A program made the translations under genes and the position numbers. 64,000 nt of DNA from Acarospora socialis (lineage: Eukaryota; Ascomycota; Lecanoromycetes; Acarosporales; Acarosporaceae): the NCBI GenBank assembly GCA_025617375.2, contig JAMYGW020000011.1, positions 62,001-126,000 on the forward strand. The letters run 5' to 3'. Below the pieces are notes generated by a model. That model saw only the letters and a program-made list of their open reading frames with translations, was not told where the DNA came from and did not search any database. Positions 54,071-64,000 of this stretch are shown here, piece after piece (positions within the stretch are counted from its first letter, which is position 1; each line of letters begins with the position of its first letter).

Positions 54071-56187
54071 TCAAAAGTACACCCCCGTGCTGCTCGCCTT
54101 GGCAAGACTGGTAGACGAGCCCGTAGACGTGGGTAGGGCGACGAACGTCTCCGTATGGGTCGCATTCGCGGGTCCGTGAGTGCCGTAGGTAGCAATGTTC
54201 TCGGGCGCACCGTCCGCCAGTTGGAGGTTCTCGAGCGTCCTGCGAAACATCTCGAGGGATGCCTCGGGCTGATAGTAGGGCACCTCGTGGCCGGCCTCGT
54301 ACATTCGGAGGAAGGAGAAGTTGCCGAACTGTCGCACTTCGCCGTATTCTTGGCCGTTGACCATGAACGGCTCGTAGCCGGCAGCTCGGAACTCGGTTGC
54401 GTGAGTGTAGTTTAGGGCGAGCGAGACTGCCTCTCCACCAAACCTTCAAAGATAGCTTCGCGTCAGGATCTAAACCGACAGGATGTTTGCATGGGTTGGG
54501 ATTTGACGAACCAGTTGCAGATATAATCTGCGTCCCCATAGGCCAGGGTCACTCTCACGCCATTGGATAAGATCATCTCGAGGTCCAAGAGGAAGTTGGG
54601 GTACACAAAGTCGCCGGTCTGCTGGAAAGCGTAGTAAATCTCGTCGTTCGCGTCTTGCGTATAGTTAAGGTTTACGCCCAGTGCTTGCTGCGTTGAAGGT
54701 AGGTTGAGATACTTTATAAAGTAGGTAGGCGGAGTTGGGTCTTTGTACGGATGGCGGATATCGTACACTCCTCGACCGGAGAACTGATAATATGGTCCCT
54801 CGACATTGTCTCGGCACATGTTCGTGGCTTCTGAGCAGATGGCAAAGTCGGGAACGGATGATCGGTTGGTTTGTCTGCAGTAATCGACTTGGTCGAGGCA
54901 ACCGTTTGGCATGAAGCAGGCGAATTTCATGTAGTTGTATACGGTGTCATTGACGGCCTTGATGCCATAGGTGTTGTGAACGGCAAACTCAGGGTAAAAC
55001 GGAGCCTGTATATATTCGTCGATGATACCTAACAACCTACGTTAGTTTTCAGCCAGAGAGCTCTCATCGGATACCTACCATTGATTATCCCTAAGGTGTC
55101 GAAGTTCAGTTGCGTGCCTTGCATGGTACCGCTGGCGATCAACTGATTCTGTTCGTAGAAGTAGTTGAAGAACTGTACGTTTATAGGTCAGTACAGCGGA
55201 TCCTTTGAGACATGAAGGGTCGCCAATTCAGCTGATTCCTGTTCTTGGGTTTTGGAGATCATTGCACTGAAATAAAGTAACTGGCGACGAATCAAGTAAA
55301 GTAATATTTGAATTGCAGTGAGGAATGGAAGGCGCTTACAGATGGGCCATAGTGTCCGCCATAAGATTCGGTCCACAGATTGAAAGTCTTGGACCCAACC
55401 TTCGAATCGAGTTGGGGAAGACCGCTAAAGAACCCTTGCAGGATATGCCAAGCCGAGATAGCAGCCAGGTCCGTTGTATCGATAGCAGTCGCATTAATGA
55501 CCGGATAGCCTGCGGGAAGGAATAAGGGTTGTGAACCAAAACACAACTATGCAGATGATTTGACAACATAGATCTGCGGCATGAGATTGACTTACGTCCA
55601 GCCACTCCGCCAACTGAAGCATTCTGGAAGACTCCCGTGAAATCGTTGATACTTCCCGGTTCTTCCTGGCTATAGGAGAAGCCGACTCCAACGGGCTGAG
55701 ATAAGAACAGCATGTTCGACACCTCGTTCCATGCATACGGATTAAGCATCGTCGTTAGGTTCTGGGTCACGTTGCAAGGTCCCAGCTCTAATCCGAGGGA
55801 TAATTAGCCCCAAATTCTCCAGCGCCTTTGCGAATAATGCTTGCCTTGAAAGAGTCCAATCAGCGAGTCGCTTCCCGGACCACCATTGAGCCAGAGAGTG
55901 ACTGGAGCATTTGCAGGGTCGTGGCGGGCCTCGAAAAACCAGAAGAAGGCATGAGTGTTCGGATCGAGGTCGATATAACCCGCGTACGAATTGACACCCG
56001 GCGTCGTCTCACAAACACCTTCTGCCCCAGGGTTCTTGAACCTGATGGTTACACCAGTCGGTGATGTCAGTGTCTGCACCCCAGGAGCATCGACTGGTAG
56101 CTGTCTCTGCTTCAAAGTCGCCGAGTTCACAACGGACAGGAAAAGAGTCGCCAGTAACGGCAGACATCTGATTGAACCAAACATCAT
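54071..56187 (-). CDS. Secreted serine carboxypeptidase (S10 family), six exons
   Basis: Exons 55845-56187, 55596-55787, 55340-55509, 55079-55172, 54512-55028, 54071-54443; 562 aa, all joins in frame. A signal peptide ([20 protein letters not shown]) is followed by [11 protein letters not shown] (oxyanion region), QPVGVGFSY, the nucleophile motif [10 protein letters not shown] (Ser227), [13 protein letters not shown] (Asp434) and [12 protein letters not shown] (His491). Intron 1 (55788-55844) has a GC donor (CAAG/GCAAGC) with branch GCTAAT. Intron 3 (55173-55339) is long at 167 nt. Intron 5 has donor GTTCGT. N-glycosylation sites (NVT, NYT, NAT, NFS) are frequent. It removes C-terminal residues from peptides in acidic vacuolar or extracellular space; the Thr/Ser tail suggests secretion. 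Confidence 0.9.
55788..55844 (-). other. GC-AG intron in the carboxypeptidase gene
   Basis: The 57-nt intron starts GCAAGC after an exon end CAAG and finishes with branch GCTAAT and acceptor ATTAG. Only this pair joins GLFQ to ELGPCNVTQ, the expected S10 sequence. GC-AG introns are a small minority class, usually with AG before the donor, as here. Confidence 0.8.
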
Positions 56188-57190
56188 GAATGAGGGCAGA
56201 AATGTTAGAGACCGATGCAGCGCATTCAGAGGGACCGGAGGAAGTCCATTGATTTATGTGTCCGGAGCTCTCGTCGAGATCGAAGAGGGGTACAACATCG
56301 AGGTGCAGCTACCTGCCTAGAAAGTCGGAGCACCGCTGCAAGGGTTACCACAGGGGAAGGTTGTTTACTGGACGCAGACTCGGGATGCTGATCTCGTCCA
56401 GCCAAAGAACGCGTCAGAAGGTTCAGATACGGACGGAACGGCACACGACCGCGGATGTAGCTGCACCGTTCAGCATGGATGATAGGAGAAGCTCTTTTCC
56501 TCACGGATACGGCATGCAACGCAGATAACATGCAGAAGACAGAGGCTGCAGGATAGACTACAAGACGGTGTACCAGCGTGACATACACGATTCCCCATGC
56601 GGAAGGTATTGATGTCCAATCGAGGATCAGGTCCGTTTTGTGTGCACCGGGACAGCAGGAAAGGTGGTACTCCCTTGCCTGAACACCATGTTCCCACTTA
56701 TATGATTACCTTGCCGATATCTTGATTAATTTCTGGAGAGTAAAGACATTGTACCTTGCTCCGTACGAGAGCTATCGTAATAATTTTCTCGCGGCTCGAG
56801 TGCGAGCCCGTAGTCCTCGATCAATCATGGTGTTCAAACAAGCAACACCTAGCTAATCAGCGAAAGACGCCCTTGGCTTGGCGGTCATGATCTCCACTTT
56901 TTCGGAGTTGGCTTACCTGCTTTTCGTTAACTGCATCGAACGCTGCATTAGCGTGCTGTGCCTACAAGCCGTTGCAGGCGGGGAAGACCAAGTAAGGTAA
57001 GGTAGGTAAGGTACTCCGTACTCGCAGTCGTATGAAGGTAGAGGTAAGGTAGCTCCGTAAGGTGGGGTATTCTGCATCTCGGTACAATATTAATTCCTCT
57101 ACGCAAAATCCGGTAGATATAGCAGATTGAGTCAGTCAACGGTTGCCTAGAAATCCAAAATCCACCTAGCAGTGTTGTCAAAGATCAATC
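56188..57190. other. Intergenic, probable divergent promoter
   Basis: Between the carboxypeptidase (minus) and epoxide hydrolase (plus). It contains AAGGTAAGGTAGGTAAGG-like arrays at 56993-57055 and three CTCCGTA motifs (about 56759, 57013, 57052). No coding candidate. Confidence 0.5.
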
Positions 57191-58538
57191 ATGGCGTCAA
57201 TCCAGCCATTCGACATATTCGTGCCGCAGGCCAAACTTGACAGACTAGCTTCCAAGCTCGACAACGCCGACTTCCCGGACGAGTTGGACGACGCGGGGTG
57301 GGATTACGGAGCTCCCCTCGCGGACGTGAAGAGGTTGACGGCCTACTGGAAGGATGGCTTCGACTGGAGGAAACAAGAGGCGAAACTGAACGAGCTGCCA
57401 AATTACAGAACCGCAATTGCCGTTGACGGATTCGAGACTCTCAACATCCATTACGTGCATCAAGGGGCCGATGTGAATGGAGCTATTCCGTTACTGTTTT
57501 GCCATGGCTGTGTGTTTGCTTCTCTCGTGTTCCTGAATGCCGAGTGACACAATTGACGTCGTCTAGGGCCAGGAAGCTTCATAGAAGTAGAAAAGATTCT
57601 GCCTCAGCTCACAAGAGGCGGCGGAGACGGAGCTCCATCCTTCCATGTCGTCGCCCCGTCGCTGCCTAACTTCGGCTTCTCCGAAGGGACGCGGAAGAAA
57701 GGGTTTGGGCTGAAGCAATATGCGGAAGTCTGCCACAAGCTGATGTTGAGACTGGGTTATCAGGAATATGGTAAGGCTACCTATGTTTGACGTAGGAGTA
57801 CATGACTGTTGACAGCTTACTGCAGTCACGCAAGGAGGGGATTGGGGTTACGCCGTGACACGTGCGATGGGTTACCTTTATCCGCAACACTGCAAGGCCT
57901 CGCATTTGAATTTCGCGCGCGCCCAACCCCCGACATGGACCGGCAACCCTCTCCTGGCCCTGCAGCACGCCGTGACACCCTACTCTTCCCGGGAAAAGGA
58001 CGGTCTCAAGCGTTTGGAATGGTTCGCCAACGAGGGCAGCGGGTACAACAAGCAGCAAGGGACGAAGCCACAGACGATCGGATACGCGTTGCAGGACAGC
58101 CCGGTCGCACTGTTGGCGTGGATCTACGAGAAACTCCATGACTGGACCGATAGCTACCCGTGGACGGACGACGAGGTCCTGACTTGGGTGTCGATATACT
58201 ACTTTTCTACCGCCGGGCCTGCCGCGAGTGCCCGGATCTACTACGAGTCCCTCCATTCAAAATTTTTGAATTATGCGATTTTAGCCAAGTGGAGCCCCGG
58301 CGTGAAGCTGGGTTTAGCCTATTTCCCGCGCGAAATCTATCCGGTACCGAGAACGTGGGGCCGGACTTTGGGCCCGGTAGTGTTCGAGAGCGAATACGAT
58401 AGTGGAGGACATTTCGCTGCCCATGAGAGGCCAGAGGCCATTGTCGATGACTTGCGAAAGATGTTTGGCAAGAAAGGCGGTGCGTACGGAGTCATCAAAG
58501 GTAAAGACGGCTACGCCGGCGCCAGCGCGAGGTTGTAA
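57191..58538 (+). CDS. Epoxide hydrolase (microsomal-type, alpha/beta hydrolase), three exons
   Basis: Exons 57191-57509, 57567-57770, 57826-58538; 411 aa. Intron 1 (57 nt, GTGTGT...CTAG) splits the Trp of HGWPGS; intron 2 is 55 nt (GTAAGG...GCAG). The N-terminal EHN domain starts with [19 protein letters not shown], with WKDGFDWR and NELPNY. The oxyanion HGWPG lies at 105-109, the nucleophile in QGGDWGY is Asp180, and the catalytic His is in [12 protein letters not shown] (His370). Epoxide hydrolases add water to epoxides to give diols, in detoxification or fatty-epoxide metabolism. No clear N-terminal membrane anchor is present, so it may be soluble. Its flanks do not form a pathway cluster. 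Confidence 0.9.
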
Positions 58539-58715
58539 TAGCGTTCGTGGACAAGACACATTCGGACATCTCTTAAGCTAGGGGTGGGAGCGATGTGGTT
58601 CTGCTCGATATGACTTTATGGCCCAATGATTGGAAAGGTCTACATAGCTCACTGAATATATCCCTTGATGCAAAACGAGTCGCACAGCTAGATTAACATA
58701 CCGTTCCTAATGCGC

Positions 58716-60750
58716 TCAGTGCGTCAAGCCCGCCTGATTCATCTCGTTGACATACTTCCGGTATCTGCCCACGCTCCTCCGTCTCATCCCTTTTCCCCAT
58801 TTCACAAACACCAAGAACGTCAACACCTGCGCCATGCCCGCAAACGCAGCGACTATAAACGCATTCTGCAGCCCCATGTTCGTCACCCACGGCGTCAAGC
58901 CGTATCCGACGGCAAAGCTCATCGTATTTCGCACCAGAATGACCGTGACTATTGCCTCGCCGCTGAGGTCACGGTATGAGTCGATACAATAGGCGACATT
59001 AGCTTGCACGCCAATGCAGTTGGTGGCGGCGATGAGGCCCATGGCGAACACGAGGCCGAACCAGTGAACGCCGTGGGCGGCACCGACGCCCCAGAGGATG
59101 AGGCTGCCGGGGATGAGGACGAGGGAGGCACAGAAGAGCCAGAGCCGGTGCTCGGGCTCCATGATGCCTTTGTTCCGGCGGGCGAGTTTGACAATCAGCC
59201 AGTCGCCGACGCGGCCGGTATAGGTGGACCTAACGGTACGACAATTTTAGCTGGAGAACTCTAGGTAGAGCTCTGGATGCAATGGAAGCTTACCCGATGA
59301 TGACGCCTATTATAGGAGAGAGATAGGAGAGGCCCACCATGGAAGATGCGAAGTTGTACGGCTTTCGGGATAGGATCAAAGAGGCTGTCCCGTTAAGGAC
59401 GTTGAACCAGACGAGGTTGGATCCGGAAGAGAAACCGACATAGAAAATGATGGGGAAAGTCAAGAAGATGAGCGGTCTGAGCATCATTCCGGCGAGTCGA
59501 TGGGGCTGCCACGGCTGGCCTTTCTCGAACAGCTTCAGCTTGTCCAGATACGTCTTCCGTCGATATGTCCCCTGAAAAGCGACTCCTGTTTCGGCTTCAC
59601 GCATCGTACGACCTGCCATTGCAGCACTCTCCTCAAACTCCGCGGAAGCACTAGCATCTTCGACGGCGGAAGGAGACTCTGTACCATTGCCTGCTTTGGA
59701 TCCGGGCCTACTGCCGACTTGACGACGGTAATTCGTCTCCTCCAGGAAGAAGAGCAGAAAGATGAGTCCTATCGCGCAGAAGATAGCACACCAATACTAT
59801 TATACTTCAGTTTGAGAGACACGCGGTCAGGGGTATCTTACTGACCAGAACCCACTTCCAACCCTGTCCGTCATTGATGAAACCAGCAAGCAGAGGGGCG
59901 AGAAAGTTGCCACCAACCAGGAAAAGAGCATATACGGCCAGGTAAGTACCTCGCTCATGCGTAAAGTACTATCTCGATTGCTTTAATATCATACAAGTTT
60001 GACAGTCTGGGAGGGAATCATCTACGTACAACGTCGGTAACGGAGATTTCGCAGAGAGATTCGATCGGCGCCCCGAAGAAACCTTGCAAGATCTTACTCG
60101 CAATCCATTGACCATTCGTCGTCGTATATGGAGCCCATACCATGATCGCCTTGGAGATTCAGTAGCGCTTGGACATACTTGAATGACTCAAGTTCACGTA
60201 CCATTGTGGCCAACATCGAGAACAGATAAACAGGGCGCTTGCCATATTGCAATGCCAAAGGCTGCCATATCAAGCATCCCCATCCGAAGAATAGGAACTG
60301 GGTCGAGGGTCTCAGAGGGTACGCTTCGACGTCTTCTGAATTGAGAAACAAACCATGTATCCCGTGCCGGCGTTCAGATCGCCCAATGTAAGACCTGTAT
60401 CTTTAGATATAGGTTCGAGCACCGAGTATGTCGCAGCCGATGCGACCCCAACTATCAATGTGTATCTACGAGGCCCATGTTAGCATACCACCCACGTACA
60501 GCGCACTAAACCCCTCCCGACAGACTCACACACAAATACACGTAATTGACAGCAATTTCCGCCTAGGCGACCAGTTCAGAGGGTCATCCGGATCGTTGGA
60601 CGGCGGTGGTACGAGGATGATGTCCTGCTGAGTGCCCAAGGCGTGCTTTGCTCGCAGGGTCCCTTCAATGTCAACCAGGTGAACCGTACCGGGGATGAAC
60701 TCCTCTTCCTCCATGCTATGGTCTGCAGTTTTCTTTTTAGTCTCAAGCAT
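58716..60750 (-). CDS. HOL1-like MFS transporter, seven exons
   Basis: Exons 60530-60750, 60354-60465, 60202-60297, 60030-60149, 59846-59968, 59294-59796, 58716-59229; 562 aa, every join in frame. The six introns are 49-64 nt. The N-terminus has EEEFIPGTVHLVD and PPPSNDPDDPLNW, the family opening; TM helices follow (LIVGVASAATYSV, FLFFGWGCLIWQPLA, YGKRPVYLFSMLATM), then GAPIESLCEISVTDV, a long cytosolic loop between TM6 and TM7 (Ser/Ala/Glu-rich), and ARRNKGIMEPEHRLW before TM9-10. This loop and the NKGIMEPEHRL motif match yeast Hol1 and its fungal relatives, major-facilitator transporters linked to polyamine and cation uptake. Substrate is inferred only. Confidence 0.87.
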
Positions 60751-61573
60751 TGTATGTCAAAGGTCAATTATTTTCTCAATTGAACGTAATCTTTTGGCAA
60801 AGCAGCGAAAGAACAAGCCGCGAAAGAACGGCCAGAGGACGACTGTCCACAGTTCAAGTCGGTCTCACGAAGAGAAAGATAAAAGATCTCTCAAGGAGAG
60901 AGTGATCCAAACAGTCCATTGCGACAATTGCATTCTTCCATGCACACCAACGGTATTCGTTATCGTCGCTGCAAGGCTACGTAGCAGAGTATCTTTGTAC
61001 GACTGTGGTCAAGGATGGGATCTTGCGACATGCAGCTCGATCCGACATCCGATCCTCATCCTACATATCATCTTCAACACCTTTCGTAAAAGTAGCAATC
61101 ACGCGCGAAGAAGAGGAACGAAGTAATTTCAACAGAATCTGGCAACGCCAAACATTGATCCCATAGCGTATACAGGATCAGTCTAAGTCAGAGTGACAGG
61201 TAGTGTTGTGGCACCCGCTCAAGTACAAACCCTCTGTTGGCTGGTTAGAAAGCCCTCGCATCTGTGGATAGTGTTAAACTTTTTCGTTCGCATCAATAAA
61301 AGCTCTTTCCTAGGTAATCATGTAACTGGTGTTTCGTAATGGTATAAATGTATGAAAGTCACTTTCAAGAATTCGGAGTAGAACGGTCCAATAGATACCA
61401 GAATAGGTCCAACCATAACTGGTGTACTATGTAAGTAGGAGGGGCTTGCCCACCCCTAAGGTAATGCTAGGAGAGGAGGCATGCACTAAGCAATCTAATA
61501 GTAGAGATATCGGAATAGTCCCTAGACATTGAGAAAGTGCTCCGCCAGAACGTCCATCGCTGTTGTGCCGTGA
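60751..61573. other. Intergenic, no gene seen
   Basis: Promoter of the MFS gene and 3' flank of the AAA ATPase gene. Only short frames (60695-61126 plus is antisense to the MFS start and then runs into AT-rich sequence). Confidence 0.5.
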
Positions 61574-63168
61574 CTAGTAAGCAACGCTCCGCGCCGCCAT
61601 TCTCATCATGTGTCGGAAATCCATCGGGTCCCCGCCTCCTGGCACTTTCTCATGATTCTGCGCCGTGTTGTCCATTTCACTCTTTAAAGTCTGCACATGG
61701 TCACTGATGATCTTCATCAACAGGTTCGACTTCACATCATCGCTGATGCCGTTCGCGTCGCTTTTATCTCCATTGAAACCATTTACCACTGCAGTTTCGT
61801 CGTTATTGATTTCGGAGCTTGTGTCTTTGCCGTTGACCAGGGTTTCCTGCTCGTTGTCCTGATGACTATCGCCCACAATGACAAGCAACGCCGTGATAAA
61901 CAACTCTTTCAGATACGCAAAGCTAAAGCCGTCGGTAATCTTGGCGATGGCAGGTGAAAGGCTCGGGGGAAAGTCAATGGAAGGGTTCTTGGCAAGTTGG
62001 CCTCTCCAATACTCGCAGTAAGCGGCCCTTTCGGTTTCGGCTGGGAGCTTGAAATGGTACTTTCGATCGAAGCGGCTCGGACGTTTGGAGATGGCGGGAT
62101 CCAGCTTCTCTAAGTGATTGGTACTTCCGATCATCATGATTCCCTCATTCGATTCGAGGCCGTCTACTTCGTTCAGGAAGTAGCTCCGCACCTTTTCCGT
62201 TACCAGGCTATCGATGTCTTCGAATATGAGGAGGCATGGAGCCATGTTTCTAGCGTGTGCGAAGATTGTACGGACAGAGTACTGTAAGCCTTGGCAAGCG
62301 TCGAATGACTTGACGTAAAGCGATGGGACCGGCTCTGAACGTGCCGACAGGGTGTGCATCAAGGCCTTGATGGAAATTGTCTTTCCATTGCCAGGCACTC
62401 CGTGGAAGATTATCCCCCGCTGAGATATGTTAGAAAGTTAATTCATGGTCACATGGTTGGCATGCGAATTACCTTCCAAGGCACAGAAAATTGCTTGTAA
62501 ACGTCCCTACGATCGAAAAACCCCTCGATGTCGTCAATCAACGTTTTCTCCATGGCGCTGTCCAAGATGACTTCGTCCCAAGTCGCCTTCTGCACGCTTT
62601 TCCACAGCCCTTTATTTTTAGTCCACATTCCCGAGTCGAAGACATAGATCTCTTCGTGTACTTCGGTACACCACTCGGAGGCAGCCAAGATAAGCTCGTC
62701 CGCCGCCGATGAACAGCAGCTAGAGGCCTCTGTGCCCGTCCGTGGAGCAAGGACGTAGAAATTACGAATTCTCGCACCAGTCGATGTGGGCCACTCGGCC
62801 AAGTAAATGAGGAAGGACTGATCATTCCAAAGATAGGCATACTTGCCAAAGGTGACGTGATCACTCAGTGTTCCTCGAGTTTCCTCAGAACGACGGGAGG
62901 CTGCTTGGAACATTCGCTGGGCACAAAACCCTTCGCCCTCCGTGTCCAGCTCTGCTCTAGCATTCCCGGCCGCGGCATATGCAAGAAGATCGCACGTGCC
63001 TGCTGCGACGAAGGTGACATAGAAGTCCGGGTGGGTTTGTCGAAGGCTTTGTAAAAAGGTCAAGCCGGTGGCGACCCTGTTCTTGTTGTTGTGCTCTTTG
63101 AAACGGGCAAACACCGCGTCGCCCCCCGGAATACTCTTGTCAATAGTAGGTTGCTCCGAGGTATCCAT
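61574..63168 (-). CDS. AAA ATPase, BCS1-like, two exons
   Basis: Exons 62473-63168 and 61574-62419 with a 53-nt intron (GTAATT, branch CTAAC, TCAG), 513 aa. The join gives VPWK-RGIIFHGVPGNGKT, so the intron lies directly before the Walker A loop (239-246). Walker B is CLLIFEDID (294-302), followed by MMIGSTNHLEKLDPAI (sensor 1), RPSRFDRKYHF (arginine finger region) and a lid helix (FSFAYLKELF). The N-terminal 230 aa resemble the substrate-facing part of fungal AAA proteins often labelled BCS1-like, but no mitochondrial presequence or transmembrane segment is evident. The end of the protein carries an acidic Asn-rich insert and MDFRHMMRMAARS. Probably a protein-remodelling ATPase of unknown target. 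Confidence 0.85.
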
Positions 63169-64000
63169 GTGATCAGTCGTGTCCTCGTAATACCGAGGTA
63201 TTCTTGTATCCCTTCCAAGAAGAAGTTGGATGCCGTCAAAGTGATGAACTCAGGCGAAATTGAAAAGCCCAAGACCGTGGGCTTCTACACGTAGCAGGCA
63301 AAACCGACATGATGTTGAGTGAGGTTCAGGGAGTGTTTATACGGTCTCCAACACCCATGCTCAGTGAATTAAGCAAAATTAAAAGCCTGTAGGCAACCTT
63401 CAGGCAACCGCTTGTCCGCTCACACTGGCATTGGACGAAAGAGCACTGCCCCGAATGTGGGTCGAAGGAGACTACTACCGCACTTATCATGTTCACGGAT
63501 GAGAGGTCGGCACAGTTCGTCGATCAGCGTTCCTCTGCTTCTAACTACCTACATCAGCCTCGTCGGGTGGCCACACAGATGGTTTAGCGAATCGCTCTTG
63601 TGCAAAACGTGCATTGAAGCCTTACTCGTAAAGAGACAGCATTGTACGTTGTAGTTCCAGCGTTTACATCCCTATTCTGGAGCTCTTTTCATGAGACGGT
63701 ACATTGAGTCACAGTACAAGGTATATTGATACATAGCGGAAATCCCTACGACTTCCAAGGTAAAGACAGAGTTGCAGGGCAGTTTTCATCTTCATCGGAT
63801 CTCATATAAGTGTATTATTGGCCCGCGAAGCTTCTGCATAATATGAATACGCAGGGAGCTGGTATCAATACAAAAGTTGGAGCACAGCCCCTCCTGTTAC
63901 CCATTACTCCTTTCAGACATGCCAAACTCTAGCGAGGAATTGATGAATTCTTGCCCTGGATATCGCGTCCATTCTCTTGAAATCATCTGTGATTTCAAAC
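63169..64000. other. Intergenic to the window edge, no gene seen
   Basis: Promoter of the AAA ATPase gene and flanking sequence. Frames at 63091-63294 and 63412-63654 lack coding features. If a gene starts here it lies mostly beyond 64000. Confidence 0.45.

Noticed and set aside
1-64000. CRISPR arrays, operons, riboswitches
   Set aside because: The DNA is fungal nuclear; no regularly spaced repeats, polycistronic layout or riboswitch-like leaders were seen. A TPP-type riboswitch was considered, but no thiamine gene is present.

Overview
The window is nuclear DNA of a filamentous ascomycete (Pezizomycotina). Evidence: introns of about 48-120 nt with GT(A/G)NGT-type donors and CTRAC/CTAAC branch sites, two HET-domain genes, a Zn2Cys6 regulator of the cutinase/fatty-acid type, a CYP52 P450, Sip5- and Vip1-like proteins, and a Cut12-domain spindle protein. 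Dothideomycetes is my best guess from overall flavour, but it is an inference. Most splice models below were built by hand from donor, branch and acceptor signals, with frame continuity as the test.

Layout. 0-10 kb: the 5' end of a Trf4/Cid14-like poly(A) polymerase gene (runs off the left edge), a HET protein, a double GFA-domain protein, two tiny metallothionein genes, and an aldo-keto reductase. 12-20 kb: Cut12-domain protein, FAD monooxygenase, BTB protein, kelch protein. 20-24 kb: a gene joining an OTU-like module, with Asn where the catalytic Cys should be, to a 3'-5' exonuclease-like domain and a repetitive Gln/Gly-rich tail. 24-31 kb: a disordered orphan, a nucleolar RRM-like protein and a two-TM protein. 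32-34 kb: CYP52 P450. 34-44 kb: gene-poor, holding one HET gene (37-39.6 kb), a decayed unknown gene and a small conserved protein. 44-53 kb: a Vip1-type RRM protein with a metallothionein-like tail, Sip5, and a CTF1-beta/FarB-like transcription factor. 54-63 kb: serine carboxypeptidase, epoxide hydrolase, HOL1-like MFS transporter, AAA ATPase.

There is no single operon-like system. Two themes stand out. First, Cys-rich metal-binding modules occur three times: two stand-alone metallothioneins and one fused to an RNA-binding protein. Second, a lipid/xenobiotic set (CYP52, CTF1-like regulator, epoxide hydrolase, FAD monooxygenase, aldo-keto reductase) is scattered rather than clustered. The strongest candidates for something undescribed are the Vip1-metallothionein fusion and the pseudo-OTU/exonuclease gene.
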